Below are positions 14,410 to 21,907 of a stretch of 23,584 nt of DNA, piece by piece; positions within the stretch are counted from its first letter, which is position 1, and each line of letters begins with the position of its first letter. The notes beneath the pieces are model-generated. The model was not told the DNA's origin. It made no database searches and saw only the letters and a list, made by a program, of their open reading frames with translations. Origin of the DNA: CAZLDI01 sp964558415 (GTDB lineage: Bacteria; Chloroflexota; Dehalococcoidia; SM23-28-2; RBG-16-64-32); contig CAZLDI010000029.1 in NCBI GenBank assembly GCA_964558415.1, positions 1 through 23,584 of the forward strand, in the 5' to 3' direction. Position numbers and translations under genes: made by a program.

Positions 14410-15099
14410 TTACTTGCGGACTACGATCGTGCCAGCCGCCAAGTCGCCCAGCCGTTGCCTCTTTTCGGTGACGGCGATACATATGATCGCAGGCAGGTAG
14501 AAGAATATCGCGTCGATTGGTCGAATCACGTTGCGCAGCAGCGCAGCGCCGATATCGTACGGTTTCCCGTTTAACTTAACGACCTCAAGGCCCAGCGCCA
14601 ACTTGCCGACAGTGGCTCCTGACACCGTCTCGAACGACACATAGTATGCGTAGAGTACAAGGAGAAACAGTAGGAATTCTGCATTACTCAATCGAACCTC
14701 GAAACGATTCGTTTCCGTTTCGCCGAAAGTTCCAAACGAGGCCGCCATCAATAGGAAGATGATCCAGAGGATGATGATGTCAACGAGGCCAGCGATCAGC
14801 CGCTGACCGGTGACGTTGTAGTTGTGGGAAGTGCTAATTGGCGCATGCTCACCTGGCACCGCTCCGAGTTGCTGCTGGCACGACGGACAGAAGTTCGCCT
14901 CCGCCGGGACGGAGCTGCCGCAGGAAGGGCAGTAGCGTACGCCCGTCGCGCCGGCCGTGGATTGTGTGCTCGCCGCCGGAACCTCCTGGCGTTGGGCGCG
15001 TTCTGCCTCCTCGGTGCGCATCTGCTCCGTGCACACCTCACAGAACTGCGCGGCATCGCCCTGGATCGGGTTGCCACAACGTACGCAGCGGGTCATCAT
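14410..15099 (-). CDS. Zinc-ribbon and RDD domain membrane protein (second of two tandem copies)
   Basis: A 229-residue paralogue of the neighbouring gene with the same order of parts: zinc ribbons (Cys5, Cys8, Cys20, Cys23 and Cys57, Cys60, Cys71, Cys74), a linker, and an RDD domain starting at GQRLIAGLVDIIILW (Arg100, Asp107), with GATVGKLALGLEVV and a C-terminal RLGDLAAGTIVVR. Both copies begin (M)-T-R-C-x-R-C-G, which favours ATG 15096 over the adjacent ATG 15099; GGAGGG lies 8 nt upstream. The middle of the gene (about 14500-14780) is noticeably less GC-rich than its surroundings, matching the transmembrane part. The two genes are 52 bp apart and probably co-transcribed. Similar bases upstream of both (GCGT-TCACTT) point to tandem duplication including flanking DNA. 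Biochemical role unknown. Confidence 0.87.
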   Translation of the reverse strand: MMTRCVRCGNPIQGDAAQFCEVCTEQMRTEEAERAQRQEVPAASTQSTAGATGVRYCPSCGSSVPAEANFCPSCQQQLGAVPGEHAPISTSHNYNVTGQRLIAGLVDIIILWIIFLLMAASFGTFGETETNRFEVRLSNAEFLLFLLVLYAYYVSFETVSGATVGKLALGLEVVKLNGKPYDIGAALLRNVIRPIDAIFFYLPAIICIAVTEKRQRLGDLAAGTIVVRK

Positions 15100-15142
15100 A
15101 AGCCTGCCCTCCGGAAGTGAAACGCGGCGCCGGCTATTGCGG

Positions 15143-15937
15143 TTACAGCACGAACCGGCGGAGCGCCCAGGCGACGCCGTCGTCGTCGTTCGTGGGGGCG
15201 ATGTGCAGCGCCTCCCGCTTGACCTCGTCCGGCGAGTTACCCATCGCGATCCCCAGTCCGGCCAGCTTCAGCATCGCCAGATCAGATTCGGAGTCCCCCA
15301 TCGCGATACACTCGCCCGCGTCAACGCCGAGCTCGCCCAGCACCATCTGCAACGCGCTCGCCTTGTCGGCGTCCGGATGCGTGAGGATGACGTAGTGTGG
15401 GGAGTTCACCGGCCGGTTGATCGAGAAGCGTGCGCGTTCGGCGTAGGACGGCATGAAGCGCGCGGTTACCTCGTTCACCGCATCCTCCCCATAGAGCAGC
15501 ACGCAGGTCGGCTGCGCCTCGCCCAGGTGGTCGGACTGTCGCTCGGCGACCTTCAAGCCGCCGGGCAGCTTCTCCGGGATGATCCCCGCACGCATCTGCA
15601 TGTAGGTGGTGTCGCCGATTGTCGTGAACATCTCCCAGCCGCGGTCATCGCCCATCGTCGTCACCTCGCGCGCCAGCTCCGGGTCCACGTACAGGTGCAG
15701 CAGCTCGTCCCCGTCGCGCGGGCGCTTGACCAGCGCGCCGTTGGAGCAGATGAGCGGCGTTTCGATCTCCAGGTGCACCGCGGTGCGCAGCGCGAGCCCG
15801 TAGAAGCGCGCCGTCGCGAGCACCACTTGCACGCCGCGCTCCATAGCGCTGCGCAGAGCTTCCGCGTTCACGTCGGACAGGCGCATGCCGCTGTTCAGCA
15901 GCGTGCCGTCGAGGTCCAGCGCGACCAGTTTATACAT
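15143..15937 (-). CDS. Cof-type HAD-IIB family phosphatase
   Basis: A 264-residue HAD-superfamily hydrolase with a type IIB cap. Motif I is LVALDLDGTLLNS (nucleophile Asp8, acid Asp10), motif II is the Thr of VVLATAR, motif III the Lys of DADKASALQMVLGELGV, and motif IV GDSESDLAMLKLAGLGIAMGNS with the metal-binding acidic residues. This subfamily removes phosphate from sugar phosphates, FMN, or other small metabolites in the cytoplasm; substrate cannot be read from sequence. The cap begins after ICSNGALV. ATG 15937 gives the standard N-terminus. A TATAAT on the minus strand at 15962-15967 predicts an 18-nt leader. Downstream, 43 bp separate it from the tandem RDD genes, so a single message is possible. 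Confidence 0.9.
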   Translation of the reverse strand: MYKLVALDLDGTLLNSGMRLSDVNAEALRSAMERGVQVVLATARFYGLALRTAVHLEIETPLICSNGALVKRPRDGDELLHLYVDPELAREVTTMGDDRGWEMFTTIGDTTYMQMRAGIIPEKLPGGLKVAERQSDHLGEAQPTCVLLYGEDAVNEVTARFMPSYAERARFSINRPVNSPHYVILTHPDADKASALQMVLGELGVDAGECIAMGDSESDLAMLKLAGLGIAMGNSPDEVKREALHIAPTNDDDGVAWALRRFVL

Positions 15938-15961
15938 ATGCGGAGCACTCCGATGCCCCGC

Positions 15962-15967
15962 ATTATA
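15962..15967 (-). promoter_or_regulatory. -10 box upstream of the HAD phosphatase gene
   Basis: A perfect TATAAT on the minus strand, 24 bp before ATG 15937, with a predicted start near 15955. An imperfect palindrome at 15940-15961 (arms GCGGAGCA and TGCCCCGC, 6-bp centre) covers the start site. No good -35 is found at the right distance. Confidence 0.4.
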
Positions 15968-16037
15968 GCGCGCCCACCGGAGTTGGCGACCGGGTGATTT
16001 TAGACGTTCAGTACAGGGTTCAACCAGTAGGTTGACA

Positions 16038-16046
16038 TGTGGATAA
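16038..16046 (-). promoter_or_regulatory. Single perfect DnaA-box sequence
   Basis: On the minus strand this reads TTATCCACA, the strict DnaA-box consensus. It is centred in an inverted repeat GACA/TGTC (16034-16051) and flanked by direct repeats TTGAC at 16032 and 16052. Only one box is present, there is no AT-rich unwinding region and no dnaA or dnaN nearby, so it is not an origin. It could be a DnaA-controlled promoter site or coincidence. Confidence 0.35.
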
Positions 16047-16125
16047 CTGTCTTGACGGCCTTTATTTGGGCGGGTGTACGCTGGTTCTCGGGGTGTGGCG
16101 CAATCCGTCCAACGGAGGTCGCCTT

Positions 16126-16311
16126 ATGCGTAAGGGAACCCGCAGCCCTTCGCTCGCCAAGGATCTCGGCATGCTGGCCGGCCTGTACCGGAACGTGTTC
16201 TGGATGATGGGGCATCGCCAAAACGCGCCCATCGTTCGCTACGAGCCCGACGATGGCAGCCAGGCGCTCAGGGAGAACGAGCGGGACAAAGAGCCGGCGG
16301 TCCGGTCGTAG
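16126..16311 (+). CDS. Small protein of 61 residues, function unknown
   Basis: A short gene supported mainly by its start: GGAGG at 16114-16118 is 7 nt from ATG 16126, one of the best ribosome binding sites in the window. The frame is open further upstream but the longer forms lack such a site. The product is basic in its first half (MRKGTRSPSLAKDLGMLAGLY), has a short hydrophobic piece containing VFWMMGH, and ends in a charged, acidic and basic tail. No transmembrane helix of full length, cysteine cluster or known domain is visible. It stands alone between a divergent HAD gene and a convergent LLM gene, with a hairpin just after its stop. I do not recognise a family. Confidence 0.5.
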   Translation: MRKGTRSPSLAKDLGMLAGLYRNVFWMMGHRQNAPIVRYEPDDGSQALRENERDKEPAVRS

Positions 16312-16348
16312 GGATTGTTGGCCCTACGGGTTGAAGCCCGCGGCCAAC
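16308..16348. repeat. REP-like nested hairpin between convergent genes
   Basis: The arms GTTGGCC (16317-16323) and GGCCAAC (16342-16348) form a perfect 7-bp stem, enclosing an inner hairpin CGGG/CCCG with a TTGAAG loop (16327-16340). A third overlapping pair, GTAGGG/CCCTAC, spans 16308-16327. It lies exactly between the stop codons of convergent genes and could end transcription from either side. Nested GGGTTGAAGCCC-type palindromes resemble bacterial REP elements, but copy number cannot be judged here. Confidence 0.5.
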
Positions 16349-17263
16349 TTACCCCCGCAGCTTCGGCACTATCTCCTTCGCGTACGCCTCCACCTGCGGC
16401 ATGAAGTCCGCGCCGGTGGAGACGATTGGCACCAGGATGAAGTGTTCCACCCCGGCGTCCGCGAAGTCGCCGATCCGCTTCACGCAGCTGTCGACGTTGC
16501 CCATCACGACGTAGCGGTCGACGATGCTCTCGAACGGCTGGTTGTAGCGGCGCGAGAGGTCCATCGCCGACAGCTTCTTCGCCTCGTCGTAAGTGTCCGC
16601 CAGGCAGATGAACTGGTAGATGGCTCCTGTGATCGCGCCGGGGTCTCGGCCCGCTCGCTCCGCGTGCTCACGCACCTTCGCCAGCCCCTCGCGGAAGCGT
16701 TCCGGCGAAAAGAGATACGGCAGATAGCCGTCCGCCAGCGTCCCGGCGCGACGGATCGCGGCCTCCGAGCGTCCGGCGACCCAGACCGGCACGCCGCCCG
16801 CCTGCGCCGGCTTCGGCATCAGCGTCACGTTATCCAGCTTCGTGAACCGCCCGTCGAACGAGACGTTGTCCTGCGTGAAGAGCTGCTTCAGCACGCGCAG
16901 AGACTCATCCGTGCGCGCGCCGCGCTCCTTCACCGGCACGCCGACCGCCTCAAACTCCTTCGGGAACTCGCCGCCGACGCCCACGCCCAAGATCAGCCGC
17001 CCGCCGGAGATCACATCCACGGAGGCGATCTCCTTCGCCGCCAGCGCCGGCGGCCGCAGCGGCAGCAGAAAGACGGCCGTGCCCAACTTGATGCGCGTGC
17101 TCCGCGCCGCCATCGCTGCTAGCGACGTTAGAGCGTCGAACGTGGGGAAGTAGAAGAAGATATGCTCGCTGGTCCAGGCGGAGTCGTAACCCACCTCCTC
17201 GATCCTGGCGATGTCCTGCCACTGGTGCGGGTAAAGGTTGACGCCGAACTGGATCGCGGTCAT
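16349..17263 (-). CDS. LLM-class F420-dependent-type oxidoreductase (TIGR03619-like)
   Basis: A 304-residue luciferase-like monooxygenase/F420-dependent dehydrogenase. The TIM-barrel pattern is clear: QFGVNLYPHQW at the start, GYDSAWTSEHIFF, TRIKLGTAVFLLPLRPPALAAKEIASVDVISGGRLILGVG (a family signature), MPKPAQAGGVPVWVAGRSEAAIRRAG, and a C-terminal VEHFILVP. The wording matches the Rv2161c-like group that uses F420, although FMN use cannot be ruled out. The reading frame is open 35 codons further upstream, but ATG 17263 gives the family N-terminus and the extension would run into the divergent hydrolase gene. It is transcribed away from the catabolic cluster at 17349-23584 and may belong to the same pathway, sharing the 85-bp divergent control region. 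The reaction is unknown. Confidence 0.88.
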   Translation of the reverse strand: MTAIQFGVNLYPHQWQDIARIEEVGYDSAWTSEHIFFYFPTFDALTSLAAMAARSTRIKLGTAVFLLPLRPPALAAKEIASVDVISGGRLILGVGVGGEFPKEFEAVGVPVKERGARTDESLRVLKQLFTQDNVSFDGRFTKLDNVTLMPKPAQAGGVPVWVAGRSEAAIRRAGTLADGYLPYLFSPERFREGLAKVREHAERAGRDPGAITGAIYQFICLADTYDEAKKLSAMDLSRRYNQPFESIVDRYVVMGNVDSCVKRIGDFADAGVEHFILVPIVSTGADFMPQVEAYAKEIVPKLRG

Positions 17264-17288
17264 GGGGCACAGGGTAGCACAGCGCACC

Positions 17289-17315
17289 TTGACGTGCGCG
17301 TGAGGGTGGTATAGC
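17289..17315 (+). promoter_or_regulatory. Candidate promoter of the flavoenzyme cluster
   Basis: TTGACG (17289-17294) and TATAGC (17310-17315) match consensus at 5 and 4 of 6 positions, but the spacer is 15 bp, shorter than optimal, so activator help may be needed. It precedes AGGAGG (17338-17343) and ATG 17349. On the minus strand TACCCT within the same divergent region could serve the LLM gene, with a near-leaderless start. Confidence 0.35.
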
Positions 17316-17348
17316 GTGACACCCGCACGCCATGCCGAGGAGGTCCCC

Positions 17349-18158
17349 ATGCCCATCGCACAACTCAACGACGCCGCAATAGAGTACTACGTGGAGGGTG
17401 AGGGCCCGCCGCTGCTGATGATCATGGGCCTCGGCGGCCAGGCTTCCTCCTGGGGCCAGCCTTTCCTCACTGTGCTCCAGAAGCATTTTACGACCATCCG
17501 CCTGTCCAACCGCGGCACGGGGCGCAGTAGCGGCCCGGCGGCCACCTCCATCCGCTTGATGGCGGACGACGCGGCGGCGCTGACGCGACATGCGGGCTAC
17601 CAGAGCGTTCACGTCCTCGGAATCTCTATGGGCGGGATGATCGCGCAGGAGTTCGTGCTCAACCACCCGCGACTGGTGCAGGGCCTCGTGCTCGGCTGCA
17701 CCAACTGCGGGCCGGCGCACAGCGTACGACCGGAAGCCTCCCTTCTCGCCGCCTTCGCGGGATTGCTGAGCCTCCCGATGGAGCAACGGCTCGCCGGATA
17801 CTGGGAGGCAGCGGTGACACCGGAGTTCGTCCAGCGCGCGCCGGAGTTCCTCGCTGGAATCGTCGCGTCCGGCCTCGAGAACCCTACGTCGCCGGAGACG
17901 TTCTTCACGCAGACCATGGCGATCCAGATGTTCGACAGCTTCGAACGCCTGCCACAGATCTCGGTGCCCGTCCTGATCATCCAGGGCGACCGGGACGTGC
18001 TGGTGCCAGCCCAGAACGCCCAGATCCTGCACGAACGCATCTCCGGTTCGCGCGTGCGCGTCATCCCGGGAGTGGGACACTGCTTCTTCTGGGAGAACGT
18101 TCCGGACTCCGCGGGCGGGATCATAGAGTTCCTAGCCGGCGTCCCGGCTGCGGCGTAA
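17349..18158 (+). CDS. Alpha/beta-fold hydrolase (Ser nucleophile)
   Basis: A 269-residue alpha/beta hydrolase, first gene of the cluster. The oxyanion region is MIMGLGGQASSW (24-35), the nucleophile elbow GISMGG (Ser93), the acid Asp216 in IIQGDRDVLVP, and the base His244 in GVGHCFFWE, so the triad is complete. The MGLG rather than HG in the oxyanion region and the NRGTGRS loop (54-60) match esterases or C-C-bond hydrolases of degradation pathways (3-oxoadipate enol-lactonase/meta-cleavage-like), but substrate is not predictable. AGGAGG at 17338-17343 lies 5 nt before ATG 17349 and decides the start. The SDR gene follows 21 bp after the stop, with its own AAGGAG. Confidence 0.9.
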   Translation: MPIAQLNDAAIEYYVEGEGPPLLMIMGLGGQASSWGQPFLTVLQKHFTTIRLSNRGTGRSSGPAATSIRLMADDAAALTRHAGYQSVHVLGISMGGMIAQEFVLNHPRLVQGLVLGCTNCGPAHSVRPEASLLAAFAGLLSLPMEQRLAGYWEAAVTPEFVQRAPEFLAGIVASGLENPTSPETFFTQTMAIQMFDSFERLPQISVPVLIIQGDRDVLVPAQNAQILHERISGSRVRVIPGVGHCFFWENVPDSAGGIIEFLAGVPAAA

Positions 18159-18179
18159 CGATAAAGAAGGAGCAGACAA

Positions 18180-18995
18180 ATGCGACTCAAAGACAAAATC
18201 TCCATCATCACCGGCGCGGCCTCCGGCATCGGCAAGGCCAGCGCCCTCGTCTTCGCCCGCGAAGGCGCGAAGGTGATGTGCGCCGACGTGAACGCCGAAG
18301 GCGCGGAGGCAACTGCGCGGCAGATCGTGGATACGGGCGGCGAGGCCGCGTCCATGCGCGTAGACGTCTCCCGCGAAGCCGATGTGCGGGAAATGGTGTC
18401 TCAGACCGCGGCGCGCTGGGGCCGGCTGGACGTGCTTTACAACAACGCGGGCATCGGCTTCGGCATGCCTGTGACCCAGGTGGCGGAGAGCGACTGGGAC
18501 CGCCTGATGGATATCAACCTCAAGGGCGTCTTCCTGGGCTGCAAGCACGCGATCCCGGAGATGTTGAAGACGGGAGGCGGGGCGATCGTCAGCACGGCCT
18601 CGGACGCCGGCTTACGCGGAGCCCCGATGCTGTCGACGTATTGCGCCTCCAAGGGCGGCGTCGTCCTCCTCACAAAGTCGCTGGCCGCGGAGTGGGCCGG
18701 GCAGGGCATTCGTATCAACTGTGTCTGCCCCGGCGTAATCCGCACCCCCATCCTGGATCCGTTCATCGCGCAGGCGCAGGCCATCCAGGGGATCAGTCCG
18801 GAAGACCAGTGGCGGCGCATGGCGTCGATGCACCCGATGAACCGGGTTGGCGACCCCGAAGAAGTGGGTAAGGCCGTGGCCTTCCTGGCATCCGAAGACG
18901 CCTCCTTCATCACGGGGGTGGCGCTCCCAGTGGACGGCGGGCTGGAAGCCGGTACGCCGCTGACCGGACGGCAGTGGGAGAGCCAGCTCGGATAA
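18180..18995 (+). CDS. Short-chain dehydrogenase/reductase (classical SDR)
   Basis: A 271-residue NAD(P)-dependent oxidoreductase of the classical SDR family, which interconverts alcohols and ketones. The cofactor motif is TGAASGIG (11-18), followed by DVNAEGAEAT; the Asp after the second strand (Asp36) favours NAD over NADP. NNAG is at 88-91, the catalytic triad is Ser141, Tyr154 and Lys158 (YCASK), with PGVIRTP downstream and a C-terminal GVALPVDGG. Length is slightly above the usual 250 because of an insertion in the substrate loop (about 190-215) and a short tail. AAGGAG upstream supports ATG 18180. It sits 6 bp before the FAD monooxygenase gene. It likely oxidises or reduces a hydroxy or keto intermediate of the cluster's substrate. 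Confidence 0.93.
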   Translation: MRLKDKISIITGAASGIGKASALVFAREGAKVMCADVNAEGAEATARQIVDTGGEAASMRVDVSREADVREMVSQTAARWGRLDVLYNNAGIGFGMPVTQVAESDWDRLMDINLKGVFLGCKHAIPEMLKTGGGAIVSTASDAGLRGAPMLSTYCASKGGVVLLTKSLAAEWAGQGIRINCVCPGVIRTPILDPFIAQAQAIQGISPEDQWRRMASMHPMNRVGDPEEVGKAVAFLASEDASFITGVALPVDGGLEAGTPLTGRQWESQLG

Positions 18996-19001
18996 CGAAC
19001 G

Positions 19002-20681
19002 ATGGCAGCCGTGGAGCGGGTACCCGTGATAGTTGTGGGTGGGGGCCCGGTGGGTCTGGCCGCGTCCCTGGAGCTTTCGCGGCATGGCGTACGTTCGCTG
19101 CTGTTGGAACGCCACGACTCGACCACCTGGCACCCCAAGGCCAGAAACCTGAACACGCGAACGATGGAGATAGCCCGCCTATGGGGACGGGAGGTGCACG
19201 ACGAACTGGCATCGGTGAACCTGCCCCCCGGCTGGACGAGCCAGATCATCTACACGCGCACTCTGGCCGGCGAGGAGCTGGGGCGCATGCCGACCGCCGG
19301 CTTTTCGGGCCGCGGACCGGACGTGAGTCCGGAAATACCGCTACTGTCGTCGCAGGACGTTTTTGAGCCGATCCTTCGCCGCGGCGCTGAGGCTACCGGT
19401 CTTGCCGAGCTCCGCTTCGGACACGAAGCCTGCCGTATCGAGCGTGGCGCTTCGCCGGATGACGACCGCGTCGTCCTCACCGTGATCGAACGCAGCACCA
19501 ATCGGACGTACCAGGTCGAAGGCGAGTACTTGATCGCGGCGGATGGCGCCGAGAGCGCCGTCCGGAACCAGCTCGAGATCCAGCTCGACGGACCTCAGGG
19601 CCTCGGCCACTTCGTCAATGTGTACTTCTACGCGGACCTCGATAAGTGGGTGGCGCACCGGCCGGCCATTCTGTACTGGGTCGCGCACGCCTCAGCGCGC
19701 GGTGTCTTTCAACCGCTTGACGCCCGCGGTCGCTGGCTCTGTCAGATCGCCTATGACGGGACGCCTGAAGCCTCGCAGGAGTACACGCCGGAGCGCTGCG
19801 CTCAATGGATCCGCACCGCTATAGGCAATCCCTCCTGCCGGCCGGAGGTCCGATCGATCGGTACATGGACCATGAACGCGGCGGTGGCCGGTCGCCTGAT
19901 CCAGGGGCGCGTGATTTTGGCCGGGGATGCCGCCCACCAGCTACCTCCCACAGGCGGATTCGGCGTCAACACCGGCATCCAGGGCGTCCACAACCTCATC
20001 TGGAAGCTGGCTCTCGTTCGCGCCGGGCTGGCGGGCCAGGCGCTGCTCGACACCTACGAAGTCGAACGGCGCGCCGTCGGCCGGTTCAACGCCGACCGCT
20101 CGCTGGAGAACTCGCTCATGGTGCAGCGCATCACCGAGGCGGCGATGGGCGCTCGCAAGACGGGTTCATCGCCGGAAGAAGCGGTCGCCGCGTCCCGCCG
20201 CTACGGGAACTTCCTCGGCATGGAACTCGGCTTCTCTTACCAGTCCGCCGCCGTCGTGGACGACGGGACGGCGCCACCCGAAGTCCCCGATCAAGTTATC
20301 GACTACGTGCCTTGCGGGCGGCCCGGGCATCGCGCGCCACACGTTTGGCTCGAACGGGGCGGAACAAGATACTCTAGCCTGGACCTGTTTGGCCGTGGTT
20401 TCACGCTCCTCGCCGCCGCGGCTGGACGCCCCTGGTCGGACGCCTCCGGGGAAGCCGGCGCGCGATTGGGGATCGAAATCGAAGCTCATACTGTGGGTAC
20501 CGAGGGTGACTTTTGCGATGTGGACGGCGCATGGGCGAAGCAATACGGCGTCGCCGATGATGGCGCCGTCCTGATCCGTCCCGATGGCCATGTCGCCTGG
20601 CGCGCCGTCACCCACGGCCGCGAACCGGTGGGAACTCTCTCTATTGCGCTGGGGCAATTGCTGGCCCGGGACGCTGGATGA
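19002..20681 (+). CDS. FAD-dependent aromatic hydroxylase-type monooxygenase (group A)
   Basis: A 559-residue flavoprotein of the PheA/MhpA/TetX class (FAD_binding_3), which uses NAD(P)H and oxygen to hydroxylate a ring, usually a phenolic or quinone-like substrate. Motifs: dinucleotide fold VVGGGPVG (11-18), the DG motif LIAADGAESAVR (Asp181-Gly182), and the GD motif VILAGDAAHQLPPTGGFGVNTGIQ (Gly308-Asp309) that binds the FAD ribityl chain. The long C-terminal part after about residue 400, with LFGRGFTLLAAAAG, is the thioredoxin-like domain of the phenol hydroxylase group. No signal peptide; cytoplasmic. The stop overlaps the next gene's start as ATGA, indicating coupled translation. The substrate is unknown; ring hydroxylation or a Baeyer-Villiger-type step are both possible. 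Confidence 0.93.
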   Translation: MAAVERVPVIVVGGGPVGLAASLELSRHGVRSLLLERHDSTTWHPKARNLNTRTMEIARLWGREVHDELASVNLPPGWTSQIIYTRTLAGEELGRMPTAGFSGRGPDVSPEIPLLSSQDVFEPILRRGAEATGLAELRFGHEACRIERGASPDDDRVVLTVIERSTNRTYQVEGEYLIAADGAESAVRNQLEIQLDGPQGLGHFVNVYFYADLDKWVAHRPAILYWVAHASARGVFQPLDARGRWLCQIAYDGTPEASQEYTPERCAQWIRTAIGNPSCRPEVRSIGTWTMNAAVAGRLIQGRVILAGDAAHQLPPTGGFGVNTGIQGVHNLIWKLALVRAGLAGQALLDTYEVERRAVGRFNADRSLENSLMVQRITEAAMGARKTGSSPEEAVAASRRYGNFLGMELGFSYQSAAVVDDGTAPPEVPDQVIDYVPCGRPGHRAPHVWLERGGTRYSSLDLFGRGFTLLAAAAGRPWSDASGEAGARLGIEIEAHTVGTEGDFCDVDGAWAKQYGVADDGAVLIRPDGHVAWRAVTHGREPVGTLSIALGQLLARDAG

Positions 20682-21874
20682 CTCCACGAGCGGGGAGCGA
20701 GAAAATGCCCTGGCAGACCGCAGCCCACCGGGACGTCACCGCGGCAGTCTCCGCCCTCAGGCCGCTCATCGCTGAACACGCGGACGAAGCTGAGCGCAGC
20801 CGCCGCGTGGCGACTCCGGTCGTGGACGCGATGGCCTCTGCCGGCGTGTTCCACATGCTAGTCCCGCACAAGTTCGGCGGCGGCGAGGTCGATATCCCGA
20901 CCGCGGTGCGCACGCTCGAACAGATCTCGCACGCGGATGGGTCAACGGGCTGGGTAGCGATGATCGGAGCAACGACCGGAACCGTCGCCGCCTACCTGGC
21001 CGAGGACGTCTCGCGGGAGATATTCCGGCCCGGCGTCGTGACCGGTGGGGTGGTCGCTCCCAGAGGAAGGGCGATGGTCACGGCCGACGGCTACCGCGTG
21101 ACCGGGCGCTGGCCCTTCGGCAGTGGCTGCCAGCATAGCCAGTGGCTCGGCGGCGGTTGTTTCGTGGAAGCCAACGGCCGGCTGGAGACACTACACGGTG
21201 GGGAGCCGGACCCCCGGTTCGTCCTGTTCCCGGCGGCGGATGTCGAGATCATCGACACCTGGCACGTCTCCGGCCTACGCGGCACCGGTAGCCACGATAT
21301 CGCCGTCAACGACCTGCTTGTACCTCGGGAGCACAGCTTCTCGTTCGTGACGGACCGGCCCGTCCAGCCCGGGCCCCTCTACGGCTTCTCGATGATGGGC
21401 CTGCTCGCCGTCTGCGTGGCAGCGGTCGGTCTGGGGATCGGTAGAGCGGCGATCGACGAGGTGCTGGGCTTCGCAGCTCAGAAGACGCCCGTAGGGAGGC
21501 GAAAACCCCTCGCCGAGTGGAACGTCGCGCAGGTGGAACTTGCTCAGGCGGAGGCCGCTCTGCGTTCCGGGCGGGCATTCCTGCTGGACGCCGCCGGCGA
21601 CATGTGGCAGACCCTTGAGACCGGAGACAGGCCGTCCACGCAGCAGCGTGCGTTAGTGCGCCTGGCAGCCTCACAGGCCGTGCAGGGCGCCGTGCGGGCC
21701 GTCGACATCGCCTACAACCTCGGCGGCGGCACTTCAATCTACGAAAGCAGCCGGCTGCAGCGCCAGTTCCGCGATATCCACGCGCTGACGCAGCACGTGA
21801 TGGTGGGCCCATCCAGCGTGGAAGCCGCCGGGCGCGCCCTGCTGGGGCTCGACGTGCCGCCCGGCTTCCTCTAA
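20678..21874 (+). CDS. Acyl-CoA dehydrogenase-fold flavin monooxygenase, group D (HsaA/HpaB/DszC-like)
   Basis: A 398-residue protein of the acyl-CoA-dehydrogenase fold. It resembles two-component oxygenases (HsaA of steroid degradation, the C2 component of p-hydroxyphenylacetate hydroxylase, DszC) rather than true dehydrogenases. Support: FGGGEVDIPTAVRTLEQISHADGSTGWV, RWPFGSGCQHSQW (flavin-side loop), DTWHVSGLRGTGSHDIAV (nearly the same as in HsaA) and the C-terminal QRQFRDIHALTQHVM with its His. Such enzymes accept reduced flavin from a partner reductase. No classical flavin reductase is adjacent; the next gene is a nitroreductase-fold protein. Start ATG 20678 overlaps the previous stop; ATG 20705 is an alternative. 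Start choice affects only 9 residues. Confidence 0.88.
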   Translation: MTPRAGSEKMPWQTAAHRDVTAAVSALRPLIAEHADEAERSRRVATPVVDAMASAGVFHMLVPHKFGGGEVDIPTAVRTLEQISHADGSTGWVAMIGATTGTVAAYLAEDVSREIFRPGVVTGGVVAPRGRAMVTADGYRVTGRWPFGSGCQHSQWLGGGCFVEANGRLETLHGGEPDPRFVLFPAADVEIIDTWHVSGLRGTGSHDIAVNDLLVPREHSFSFVTDRPVQPGPLYGFSMMGLLAVCVAAVGLGIGRAAIDEVLGFAAQKTPVGRRKPLAEWNVAQVELAQAEAALRSGRAFLLDAAGDMWQTLETGDRPSTQQRALVRLAASQAVQGAVRAVDIAYNLGGGTSIYESSRLQRQFRDIHALTQHVMVGPSSVEAAGRALLGLDVPPGFL

Positions 21875-21907
21875 GCTCCGACAGGCCGAGGAGAACGGAG
21901 ACAACAG

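Noticed and set aside
15940..15961. Hairpin as a translation switch in the HAD gene leader
   Set aside because: The promoter predicts transcription starting at about 15955, so one arm of the hairpin is not in the mRNA; at most it is a DNA palindrome.
14957..15997. 346-codon plus-strand frame opposite the RDD and HAD genes
   Set aside because: Shadow of minus-strand genes with intact catalytic motifs; His/Arg/Val-rich and no domain.
16010..16030. GGGTTCAACC as a tRNA T-loop
   Set aside because: No acceptor, D or anticodon arms can be folded around it.
16032..16060. Replication origin at the DnaA box
   Set aside because: Only one box, no AT-rich element, and no dnaA, dnaN or gyrB in the window.
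16950..18080. 376-codon minus-strand frame opposite the first cluster hydrolase
   Set aside because: Runs across two real genes on different strands and has only shadow composition.
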